Positions 16,372 through 24,538 of a DNA stretch of 40,122 bases are shown here, piece after piece. The notes beneath the pieces were generated by a model. It had not been told where the DNA came from and did no database searches. It worked only from the letters and a program-made list of their open reading frames with translations. Origin of the DNA: an uncultured Alistipes sp. (lineage in GTDB: Bacteria > Bacteroidota > Bacteroidia > Bacteroidales > Rikenellaceae); NCBI GenBank assembly GCA_947623305.1, contig CANQGQ010000017.1:1-40122 (forward strand), read 5' to 3'. How positions within the stretch are numbered: the stretch's first letter is position 1; each line of letters begins with the position of its first letter. A program made the translations under genes and the position numbers.

Positions 16372-18564
16372 TCATTTTACAGTTATTTCGTCCATAAAAA
16401 ACCAACTGGGGCATCCGACACCGTAGTGCCACGAGGGACATGTTTTTGTTCCCTCTATTTCGATTTGCACAAACCTCGCACACACGGGGCGTTCGGATAC
16501 GACACCGACGGGTACGAACTTTACGAGAACATCCCGATCCTCGGCCACCGAAGTCTCGCCCAAAAACTGCCATTCCGATCCGTCCGATGATATACGACAC
16601 GTCATCCGTCGGGGCAGCAGAATCCAAGCACCCAACTGGTGAAGGAAATCGACCGTAACAGAGTTGAACTCCCGTTCCGATCTGAGATCGAGAACAAAGG
16701 CGCCGTCGCAGCCCTCCCATCCTGTCCACCCATCGGCGAACGAAGCTCCGCCGTAAAGGCCGTCGGTCAGGGTCGTCGCACCCTCCTCGCGGTATTTTTG
16801 CTCGGGCGGCACGATCCACTCGATTCGCGCCCCCGCTGCGATATTTTCCCTCTGAGCATAAAGGTAGCGTTCTTTATAGAGTTTACAATATTCCAATGGC
16901 GAATTGCCGCGCTCGTTGAGTGTTTCGATGCCATATCGGGCGACGTATGTTTCGAAAGTCTCGAGTTTGCGACGCACCGCATCGAGATCCTTATCGCGTT
17001 CCGTGCGCAGAATTTCCAATTCCGAATAGAGCAGCGGCAAACGTGTCAGACGCACGCGACGCAACAGCACAGAATCTCCCGCGACAGCCGCTTCGGCCCG
17101 GTCGAACAGTTCGCCGTACCGTTTGCGGCAAGCGGCGTTGAACATGCCCTCCTTGTGCGAAACGGGCGAATCGTAGATCCACAGACGTTGGCCCGAGGCG
17201 AGTAGCGCACCTTCCAGCAATTTCTCGTAGTCATATATATAGGGTGCAGCGTCTCCGTAATAGCGTTTCATGAAGCGGCGCACGAGCGAATCGGTATCCT
17301 GCTCGGGGTTCCACATCAGCTTCGAGACCACCCACGAACGCATCTCCGAGAAATCACCGCCGTACGAACCGCCGATCTGCGAGAAGTGCATCGTCGCATG
17401 ATGCTTGCGGAAAAGTTCGATGTTAGGCCGCAACACGGGAAAGTTGGGGAATGGTGCGATCATGTTGTCGAAATTGATGCCGTAGTCCCATACAAAGAGG
17501 TTGTCCGAAATCGCGGACCAGTCCTTCAATGCCTCGATGAACTCGCGGCCCGAAGCGTGGTCTGTAAGCGGAACCTCGCGGTTACATTCGATGTCGCACA
17601 ACATGATGTTGACATTGGGTAGCGGCCGGGTATGTCGTGGCGGCTTCATAGTGAAAAGATAAGCCAGCGTCGAGAACTGCTTGTCAGGAAAACGCTCAGC
17701 CAACCTGTTCAAAAAACGGATGTAGTTGCCCGAAGGCGCACCCTCCTCGATGTTGACCTTTTCGCACTGTTCGCAGCGGCAATAGGTGCGGTCGCTGTCG
17801 TTCTGGCTCACGGAGATCATCGTCTTACCGGGGTCAGCCTTGAAAATCGAGTCGATGCGTTCCGCGACGATCTCGAAGAGTTCGTCGTTCGAGAGGCACC
17901 ATTGGCTGGCTTTACCAGGATGCCGCCGACCCTGTATGAACGAATAGTATTCGGGGTGTTCGGTACCGTAACGCTCGGCGGGCAGCAAGCGATCGAACGT
18001 ATGTACCCACAAATTGTCGGCGAAGATGTCCGAGGGTTCTTCGAGCCGCAGGAAATAGCGGTAAACCGAATCCTTCGCCATGCCGTAGGCTTGGCTCTGC
18101 CGGTAGCGGAATGCGGGGTTACCGACCGTATCGAGCTGCGGCAATACGATGTCCGCACGTCGGTCGAGCGAATAGCTGTTTGCCGAGACGTATTCCATAT
18201 CTAAATATTGTTCCAAGAGGGCGACGACACCGTATATCGTGCCGTTGCCGCGCCCGGAGATATGAAGTGTCCCGCGTCCGTTGCTACTCCATCGGAAGCC
18301 ATCGTCGGTAAGGTCTGTTGTATCGGAGCCTCCTATGAGAATATCGCCTCTTAGAACATTGCCGCGAACTACGGGTAGTTTCGCACCGCTTGCTTCGTGT
18401 ACGAAATGCTGCAATAGCCGGGCAGCTGTTTGGTCGATCTCCTTATCGGTCGCGATAACGATGCGCGCTTTGGGCTTGCCACGGCGCACAAGAACGCTCT
18501 GTCCGAATGCAAACGCACTCAGAAAGAGCAGTGCTGACAGGAAAATGATTCGCAGGACTCGCAT
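16372..18564 (-). CDS. DUF4838 protein with C-terminal discoidin-like domain, putative glycosidase
   Basis: A 730-residue secreted protein with a type I signal peptide (LLFLSAFAFG, then QS), so probably periplasmic. Residues 30-125 resemble the small N-terminal domain found before GH20 and GH67 barrels (IVIATDKEIDQTAARLLQHF, DILIGGSD, GTIYGVVALLEQYL). Residues 140-460 form the DUF4838 barrel-like region with ISVSQNDSD, CRCEQCEKVN and SGNYIRFLNRLAERFP; LFVWDYGINFDN is a possible active-site strand. Residues 590-730 look like an F5/8 type C (CBM32-like) domain (LDLRSEREFNSVTVDFLHQ, CRISSDGSEWQFLGE). DUF4838 proteins are frequent in polysaccharide loci, but I know of no established reaction that I can assign. 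It sits three bases after a GH92 gene and precedes the GH92-GH125 fusion, so an exo-acting glycosidase on the same glycan is plausible. Confidence 0.75.
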   Translation of the reverse strand: MRVLRIIFLSALLFLSAFAFGQSVLVRRGKPKARIVIATDKEIDQTAARLLQHFVHEASGAKLPVVRGNVLRGDILIGGSDTTDLTDDGFRWSSNGRGTLHISGRGNGTIYGVVALLEQYLDMEYVSANSYSLDRRADIVLPQLDTVGNPAFRYRQSQAYGMAKDSVYRYFLRLEEPSDIFADNLWVHTFDRLLPAERYGTEHPEYYSFIQGRRHPGKASQWCLSNDELFEIVAERIDSIFKADPGKTMISVSQNDSDRTYCRCEQCEKVNIEEGAPSGNYIRFLNRLAERFPDKQFSTLAYLFTMKPPRHTRPLPNVNIMLCDIECNREVPLTDHASGREFIEALKDWSAISDNLFVWDYGINFDNMIAPFPNFPVLRPNIELFRKHHATMHFSQIGGSYGGDFSEMRSWVVSKLMWNPEQDTDSLVRRFMKRYYGDAAPYIYDYEKLLEGALLASGQRLWIYDSPVSHKEGMFNAACRKRYGELFDRAEAAVAGDSVLLRRVRLTRLPLLYSELEILRTERDKDLDAVRRKLETFETYVARYGIETLNERGNSPLEYCKLYKERYLYAQRENIAAGARIEWIVPPEQKYREEGATTLTDGLYGGASFADGWTGWEGCDGAFVLDLRSEREFNSVTVDFLHQLGAWILLPRRMTCRISSDGSEWQFLGETSVAEDRDVLVKFVPVGVVSERPVCARFVQIEIEGTKTCPSWHYGVGCPSWFFMDEITVK

Positions 18565-18567
18565 AGG

Positions 18568-20805
18568 CTACAATTCAAAGGTGAGTTTTCCGCCGTTGAG
18601 CAGTTCATCGTGCGAGAGGCGATATTTCGTGAGAGGCCGACCGCCGAGGGTCATGCGGCGGATATACATTCCCTCGCCACGCCTTTCAATCGTGAGCGTT
18701 CCGCGACCGGTGCCGATTTCGGCACGGTCGAACACGGGTGTCGTAAGCGTATAGTACGGTTCGCCGGGACAGTCGGGATAGAACCCCAGCATCGAAAAGA
18801 CCGCCCAGGCCGACATCGTTCCCGTGTCGTCATTGCCCGGGATGCCGTCCGCCGCAGTCGTAAAGTGTTCGTCTAACAAACGCCTCACTTCGCGCTGCGT
18901 GCGCCACTCCTCACCGCGGAAACGGCTGAAAAGATAGGCGTAGGCAATGTCGGGTTCGTTGGCCGGGTCGTACAATCCGTCGTCGAAGACCCGTTGCAGT
19001 TTGTCCACGAACTTGCGTCGTCCACCCATCGTGCGGGCCAGACCCTCCACGTCGTGCGAAACATAGAACGTATAGTTCCATGCCGACCCCTCGTGAAAGC
19101 CCGGCGCAGGCTCGAAGTTTTCGCCCCGTCGCGGGTCGAAGGGCGTCAGAAACTTACCTTTGGCGGTAATCGGTCGCAGCGTTCCCGATTCGGGCGAGTA
19201 ATAATTTTTCCACCCTGCGGCTCGGCGGCGCAGTTCAGCAGCGAAATCGCGGTCGTTCCGCTCCTCGGCCATCCATGCCAGCGCGTTGTCGGCGACGTAA
19301 TACTCTAATGCGTGCGACACGGAGTTGTCGCCCGAAGCGTCGCCCGCAAAGTAGCCCAACGGAATATACCCCTTTTCGATGTAGGGGTCGATGTCAGGCC
19401 GCATGGGGTTCGCGGCGCCGGGTGTCGTCGCCGAGCGTTTCATCGCCTCGTAGGCTGCGTCGATGTCGAAGTCGCGCAGCCCCTTGCGCCAGGTATCCAC
19501 GATGACGGGAATAGCAGGGTCTCCCTCCATCGTGAAGGTTTCGCGGCCGTAAAGTTCCCACTTGGGCAGCCAGCCCCATTCGCAGGACATATCGACCATC
19601 GAGCGTACCATCGCCAACTGCCGCTCAGGGTAAACCAACGTCAGTAACTGGTGGACGTTGCGGTAGGTGTCCCACAGCGAGAAGACCGTATAGCGGTCGC
19701 CGTCGGCAATACCCGTCTCGCCCGAACGTTCCATCAAGGGGTACTCGCCATTCGTGTCGCTCAAAAGATTCGGATGGATCAACGTGTGGTACAGTGCCGT
19801 GTAGAAGACGGTTTTCTGCGCGTCGGTGCCACCCGAGATGCGAATGCGCCCCAGGTCGTCGTTCCACCGTTGCCGAGCTCTGTCGCGAATCGTGTCGAAG
19901 GTCTCGCCGGCCGCTTGCTCGGCATCGAGGTTGCAGCGGGCGTTTTCGATCGACACATAGGAGATGCCCATGCGCACCTCGACTTGCTCGCCGTCAGTCA
20001 ATCCGTCGAACGTAAACCAGTAGCCCACGTCGTCGCCCGCAAGCTCGCGGCCGTACTCCGTATAGAGTTTATAGGTGCCGTTGTTGGGCGTCCATTCGGC
20101 CTCGACACCGGTCATCGGCCGCTGTTTCTTCCAATAGCCCGATTGCGAGGGCTGTTTCGAAACCCGCAGGACGAAATAGACGGGAAAAACTTTCTGGGGG
20201 TTGTAACAGAACGTTCCGAGGAGCTTCGAACCCTCGATCTCCGTGTCGCTCACGCGGCGAAGCATCGCCCCCGATTCGTTGGTCAGCCCCTCCCCAAGAT
20301 TTAATATAATATGTCCCTGTTCTGCGGAAAACGTATAACGTTCGACCGACGTGCGGAGTGTAGCCGTCGCCTCGGCACGGATGCCATACTTCGAAAGCGT
20401 CGCAGCGTAGTAGCCCGGCGAAGCCGTTTCATCGGCACAGGTCGAGCCGTACTCCCGATAATCGACCGTCAGCGGCCCTGCGGTGGCCATCGTCAGCAGC
20501 GCCCCCATATCGGGGCAGCCCACGCCGCTCAATGCCCCGTGGGCGAAGCCGGTGAAGAAGGAGTTGGTGCGCTCGTAGGGTGCCGACCACCAGCGTGCGT
20601 CCTTGTCGTAGGCGTTGGCATCGGAACCCATGACGTTGAACGGCACGACGGCCATCATGCCGTTGGGACAGACGGCACCCGGGTTGCACGTTCCGAAATC
20701 GGTTGTTCCGATGAACGGATCTACCCACGAGGCGGGTTCCTGCGGCAGGGCCGGTACGGTCGAACAAAAGGCCCAAGCGGCAAGTAAAAGATAGACGGTT
20801 TTCAT
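18568..20805 (-). CDS. GH92 exo-alpha-mannosidase, probably not alpha-1,2-specific
   Basis: A 745-residue secreted enzyme with a type I signal peptide (LLLAAWAFCSTVPALP, then Q). The start at 20805 opens that signal and overlaps the nagB stop by four bases. GH92 marks are DPFIGTTDFGTCNPGAV, FSLWDTYRNVHQLLTLVYP, HEGSAWNYTFYVSHDVEG (likely acid) and GNDDTGTMSAWAVFSMLGFYP (likely base). The positions that carry the RIHE pair in the alpha-1,2 enzyme of this operon are different here, with a YDPANEPDIAY segment instead. Alpha-1,3- or another linkage is therefore more likely. It would remove the branch mannoses of the Man5 core alongside GH125. It is the first extracytoplasmic enzyme in the operon after the cytoplasmic sugar-phosphate genes. 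Linkage preference is inference. Confidence 0.9.
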   Translation of the reverse strand: MKTVYLLLAAWAFCSTVPALPQEPASWVDPFIGTTDFGTCNPGAVCPNGMMAVVPFNVMGSDANAYDKDARWWSAPYERTNSFFTGFAHGALSGVGCPDMGALLTMATAGPLTVDYREYGSTCADETASPGYYAATLSKYGIRAEATATLRTSVERYTFSAEQGHIILNLGEGLTNESGAMLRRVSDTEIEGSKLLGTFCYNPQKVFPVYFVLRVSKQPSQSGYWKKQRPMTGVEAEWTPNNGTYKLYTEYGRELAGDDVGYWFTFDGLTDGEQVEVRMGISYVSIENARCNLDAEQAAGETFDTIRDRARQRWNDDLGRIRISGGTDAQKTVFYTALYHTLIHPNLLSDTNGEYPLMERSGETGIADGDRYTVFSLWDTYRNVHQLLTLVYPERQLAMVRSMVDMSCEWGWLPKWELYGRETFTMEGDPAIPVIVDTWRKGLRDFDIDAAYEAMKRSATTPGAANPMRPDIDPYIEKGYIPLGYFAGDASGDNSVSHALEYYVADNALAWMAEERNDRDFAAELRRRAAGWKNYYSPESGTLRPITAKGKFLTPFDPRRGENFEPAPGFHEGSAWNYTFYVSHDVEGLARTMGGRRKFVDKLQRVFDDGLYDPANEPDIAYAYLFSRFRGEEWRTQREVRRLLDEHFTTAADGIPGNDDTGTMSAWAVFSMLGFYPDCPGEPYYTLTTPVFDRAEIGTGRGTLTIERRGEGMYIRRMTLGGRPLTKYRLSHDELLNGGKLTFEL

Positions 20806-21596
20806 GGGTTGCAAGCGGTTTCGATGTTCTTGAAATAACGGTAGGTTGCCACCCGCAGCTCTTCGGCCGCAGCTTCGTCGCAGACGATGATCCCGCACGA
20901 GTGCGTTTGCAGGGCCGAGACGGGCCACCGGTGGTCGTAAGGCCCTTCGACCCCGTGACGCACGGCCCGCGCCTTGCGGCGGCCCGTGGCGAGAATCGCG
21001 ACTTCCCGGGCCGCGAGGATCGTTCCTACGCCTACGGTCAGGGCTTGTGCAGGTACGAGCGACGTATCGCCTCCGAAGAAGCGGGCATTCGCGGCAAGGG
21101 TATCGGGTGTAAGGGTCTTGATGCGCGTACGCGATGCGAGCGACGAGAAAGGCTCGTTGAAAGCGATGTGTCCGTCCTCGCCGACCCCACCCAAGAAGAG
21201 GTCGATGCCGCCCGCCGCAGCGATGGCCGCTTCGTAGTCGGCGCACTCACGGGCAAGATCGGGAGCGTTGCCGTCGAGAATATGGATATTCTCAGGTCGA
21301 ATGTCAATGCGATTGAAAAAATTGCGTCGCATGAATGAATGGTAGCTTTCGGGGTGTTCCTCGGGCAAACCGACGTACTCGTCCATATTGAAGGTGATGA
21401 CGTTGGCGAATGACATCTCGCCGGCCTTGTGGCGGCGGATCAACTCCTTATAAGTTTCCAACGGCGTGGAACCCGTCGGGAGGCCCAGCACGAAAGGCGC
21501 CGGAGTATGCTCCGCCTTGCGGCGTATTCGGCTCGCGATGAGATCGGCAGCCCATACAGCTACCTGTTGCGGTGTGTCTTTTATTATAATTCGCAT
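20802..21596 (-). CDS. nagB: Glucosamine-6-phosphate deaminase
   Basis: A 264-residue cytoplasmic enzyme that converts glucosamine-6-phosphate to fructose-6-phosphate and ammonia. Conserved marks are GLPTGSTPLETYKELI (phosphate-binding loop, about 41), FNMDEYVGL (about 72, proton-transfer Asp) and GVGEDGHIAFNEPFSSLASRTR (about 136-157), which holds the catalytic Asp, His and Glu expected at about 141, 143 and 148. Length and motif positions match E. coli NagB. The start is ATG 21596, two bases after the NagB-like/PIG-L gene; the much longer open frame upstream is a shadow of that gene. It overlaps the next GH92 gene by four bases. It would drain GlcNAc released from the chitobiose core into glycolysis. 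Confidence 0.93.
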   Translation of the reverse strand: MRIIIKDTPQQVAVWAADLIASRIRRKAEHTPAPFVLGLPTGSTPLETYKELIRRHKAGEMSFANVITFNMDEYVGLPEEHPESYHSFMRRNFFNRIDIRPENIHILDGNAPDLARECADYEAAIAAAGGIDLFLGGVGEDGHIAFNEPFSSLASRTRIKTLTPDTLAANARFFGGDTSLVPAQALTVGVGTILAAREVAILATGRRKARAVRHGVEGPYDHRWPVSALQTHSCGIIVCDEAAAEELRVATYRYFKNIETACNP

Positions 21597-21598
21597 GG

Positions 21599-23554
21599 TC
21601 AAAACATTTTTACGAATACTTCGATTGCCTGATACTCCGCCATGCCCAACTTGTTGTAGAGGCGGGCGGTCTGTTGCGTGCGTTCCTCGGCCCGTTGCCA
21701 AAATTCGCGCGTATCGTCGCCCGGAAAAGGCATGATGTCCTTCTGCGAGAGATGGCGGTAGATGGCGTGGCGTTTCATGATCAATTCGTCGGGCGAAAGC
21801 GGCACGGCCATGTCGACTATCCCCAAATCCCACTCCTGCCACGCACCTCGGTAAAGCCACAGGTGGCAATTCTTCATCCACGGTTCGTTTTTCACCTGTT
21901 CGATGGCCGCGAAGACAGCCTCGGTGCAGATGCGGTGCGTGCCGTGGGGGTCGGTCAGATCGCCCGCAGCGTAAATCTGGTGCGGCCGCACCCTGTGCAG
22001 CAGGTTGACGATTAAGTCGATGTCGTGTTCGGAGAGAGCGCCTTTTCGGATGCCGCCCGTCTCGTAGAAAGGCATGTTGAGAAAATGTGCATTGGTGTCC
22101 GGATCGAGGCCGAACGAGCGGACGGCGGCGCGTGCTTCGGCCCGGCGAATGGCAGCCTTGATGTCGAGCAGCGCGCGCGGTTCGGGTTGGCTCTGTCTTT
22201 TCGAGGCGATGATCTTCTCGACGTCGGCGAAGCGGTCGCCGAGACCCAGTTCGCGTGAAGTGTCGATGTTTTGCAACACCACATCGTCGGCTACGGCCAC
22301 GTTGCCCGACGTTTGATAAGCGACATGCACCTCGTGGCCCTGCTGGACGAGACGGATGAAAGTACCGCCCATCGAAATCACGTCGTCGTCGGGATGCGGC
22401 GAGAAAATCAGTACCCGCTTGGGATAAGGCACCGATGCTACGGGGCGCGTGGAATCGTCCGCTCCGGGCTTGCCGCCTGGCCACCCCGTAATGGTATGCT
22501 GCAAGTCGTCGAATACGTCGATATTGATCTTTTCGTAGCTGCGCCCCTGCTCTAACAACTCGCTCAATGAATACTCGACATAGTCTTTGTGGGTGAGTTT
22601 CAAGATCGGCTTCCCGACCTCGCCGCAGAGCCATACGACGGCCTTGCGCGTGAACTTGGGCGTCCACCTGCAAGGGCCTACGAGCCACGGCCAACGTTTG
22701 CGCGTAAGCTGTCGGGCGGCTTTTTCGTCAACGACAATCTCCATGTTCGGATGTGTTTGAAGATACGTGGCCGGAATACGGGACGAAACCTCGCCTTCGA
22801 CAACCATGCGGATGGCATCGGCCTTTTCTTCGCCCCATGCCATGAGGATGATCTGCCTCGCCTGCAAAATCGTATCAATGCCTACCGTAACAGCCATCTT
22901 GGGCGTGTCGTCGAACGAGAAAAAAGCTGTTGATTCGACTTTGCGCGTTTCGTGGGAAAGTTGTACCAAGCGCGTCCGCGACCGAATGTGGGTTCCCGGT
23001 TCATTGAAGCCCACTTGTCCGTTGCGATTGATGCCCAGAATCATCAGGTCGATTTTCGAAATCGCCCTTTCATAGGAGGAACAGTAATCAGATATACGGT
23101 CTTCTGGTATAGTGCCGTCGGGAATGTGAACGTTCTCCGGCAGGATGTCGATACGGTCCAAAAATTCTTTGCGGATAAAATGATTGCGGCTTTGCCGTTC
23201 GTCCATCCCGATCGGATAGAACTCATCGAGACTGCACACGGCAACTCGGGCGAAGCTGATCGCACCGGCCTCGCAGCGACGAACCAATTCGCGGTAGAGC
23301 TCCTGCGGCGTGCTGCCCGTAGTCAGGCCCAGCATGAACGGTTCCATCTCCTCGCAGTTCCAGTCCGAAAGCCGCTGCGACGATTCGAAATCCTTAATCG
23401 CCAGCACGATCCGATCGGCCGCATATTGCACGCCCTCGGATTCGTGTGGGAAAACATGCGTGCGAATCTTCTCGTAACGATGCAGAATATCGTTCTGTGT
23501 CGCTTCTTCAATCAGTCCGCCGTCTTGTGGTAAGATATATTCGGGTTTCATCAT
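21599..23554 (-). CDS. NagB-like domain fused to a PIG-L/LmbE deacetylase
   Basis: A 651-residue cytoplasmic protein with no signal peptide. Residues 1-270 follow the NagB fold (GLTTGSTPQELYRELV, CSLDEFYPI). The active-site loop reads GINRNGQVGFNEPGTHI, so the Asp and His of the GEDGHIAFNEP motif are Asn and Gln; deaminase activity is doubtful. Residues 370-610 are a PIG-L/LmbE domain with an intact zinc site: SPHPDDDVISMGGTF at about 385 and DPHGTHRICTEA. Such domains remove N-acetyl groups from GlcNAc-type substrates. Fusions of this kind occur in Bacteroidota and are often annotated simply as glucosamine-6-phosphate deaminase. Because a canonical nagB follows after two bases and no amidohydrolase-type nagA is in the operon, it may deacetylate GlcNAc-6-phosphate, with the NagB-like half binding substrate. 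This is a hypothesis. Confidence 0.85.
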   Translation of the reverse strand: MMKPEYILPQDGGLIEEATQNDILHRYEKIRTHVFPHESEGVQYAADRIVLAIKDFESSQRLSDWNCEEMEPFMLGLTTGSTPQELYRELVRRCEAGAISFARVAVCSLDEFYPIGMDERQSRNHFIRKEFLDRIDILPENVHIPDGTIPEDRISDYCSSYERAISKIDLMILGINRNGQVGFNEPGTHIRSRTRLVQLSHETRKVESTAFFSFDDTPKMAVTVGIDTILQARQIILMAWGEEKADAIRMVVEGEVSSRIPATYLQTHPNMEIVVDEKAARQLTRKRWPWLVGPCRWTPKFTRKAVVWLCGEVGKPILKLTHKDYVEYSLSELLEQGRSYEKINIDVFDDLQHTITGWPGGKPGADDSTRPVASVPYPKRVLIFSPHPDDDVISMGGTFIRLVQQGHEVHVAYQTSGNVAVADDVVLQNIDTSRELGLGDRFADVEKIIASKRQSQPEPRALLDIKAAIRRAEARAAVRSFGLDPDTNAHFLNMPFYETGGIRKGALSEHDIDLIVNLLHRVRPHQIYAAGDLTDPHGTHRICTEAVFAAIEQVKNEPWMKNCHLWLYRGAWQEWDLGIVDMAVPLSPDELIMKRHAIYRHLSQKDIMPFPGDDTREFWQRAEERTQQTARLYNKLGMAEYQAIEVFVKMF

Positions 23555-23566
23555 AAGGCAATTACA

Positions 23567-24538
23567 TTACAAATGACTGGTCAACAGTTTCATGTTTTTT
23601 TCGTTTGGTATGAATTCTACCCAGCAGGTCGTAGCCGGCACGAGCAGGGTTTCGCCCTGTCGGATCGGAGTTTTATTATCCTCGTCATCAATCAGTGCAC
23701 CGCTGCCCGCAAGACACATCACCACGAGGAACGAATCGGTCGCCGATAGGTCTTTTTCAACCGGCCGGTCGAGATCGTAGAGCGCGGTCGTGAAATAGGG
23801 ACACGCTACCAACTCCATTTCGCAGTTTTTGATGACTGCATAGTGCGAACGATAGCTCGGCAACAAAGTGTAGTCGATCGCCTCTTTCGCCAATTCGGTG
23901 TGCAGTTCGCGCGGTTTGCCGTCCTTGCCTTTGCGGCCGTAATCGTAAATGCGATAGGTTACGTCTGAGGTCTGTTGGATTTCCGCCACGAACGTTCCGG
24001 CGCAAATGGCGTGCACGCGGCCAGCGGGTAGAAAGAACAAGTCACCCGGCTTCACGGTGTAGTCGCACAACACGTCGGTCAATGTGTGATCGGCCACGCG
24101 GCGTTCGTATTCTTCAGGGATGATATGTTGGGAAAACCCCGATTTGAGGTGGGCACCCTCGTTGGCACCGACCACGTACCACATCTCCGTTTTGCCGTTC
24201 TTGCCGTGACGCAGGCGAGCCAACGCATCGTTCGGGTGTACTTGGATCGAAAGGTCATCCCTCGCGTCGATCAATTTCACCAGCAAGGGAAACTCCGTGC
24301 CGAAACGTCGGTAAACGGATTCTCCGACCAGCTGGCCTTTCAGCTCGGCGATCAGTTGTGGCAGCGCATAACCAATGTACTCGCCCTCGGCGACGATTGA
24401 TTCATTGTCCCGCACGCCCGACAGTTCCCAACTTTCGCCAATGGTCAGTTGGTCGGTCTTGATGTTTTTGTAAGCGGCTATTTTGTCTCCGCCCCAAATC
24501 GGCGAATGGAGAATCGGAATAAAACGGAAAGGTTTCAT
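23567..24538 (-). CDS. manA: Mannose-6-phosphate isomerase, type I
   Basis: A 323-residue cytoplasmic zinc enzyme that interconverts mannose-6-phosphate and fructose-6-phosphate. Visible marks are the N-terminal PILHSPIWGGDKI, GESWELSG, LVKLIDARDDLSIQVHPND (zinc-binding Gln and His at about 95-100), KTEMWYVV (Glu ligand) and FLPAGRVHAI (His ligand and active-site Arg). It has the short cupin form typical of Bacteroidota and Firmicutes. The start at 24538 overlaps the stop of the sugar kinase gene by four bases; the longer frame upstream is not used. It is 12 bases ahead of the NagB-like/PIG-L gene. It would process mannose after phosphorylation, linking mannosidase products to glycolysis. Confidence 0.92.
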   Translation of the reverse strand: MKPFRFIPILHSPIWGGDKIAAYKNIKTDQLTIGESWELSGVRDNESIVAEGEYIGYALPQLIAELKGQLVGESVYRRFGTEFPLLVKLIDARDDLSIQVHPNDALARLRHGKNGKTEMWYVVGANEGAHLKSGFSQHIIPEEYERRVADHTLTDVLCDYTVKPGDLFFLPAGRVHAICAGTFVAEIQQTSDVTYRIYDYGRKGKDGKPRELHTELAKEAIDYTLLPSYRSHYAVIKNCEMELVACPYFTTALYDLDRPVEKDLSATDSFLVVMCLAGSGALIDDEDNKTPIRQGETLLVPATTCWVEFIPNEKNMKLLTSHL

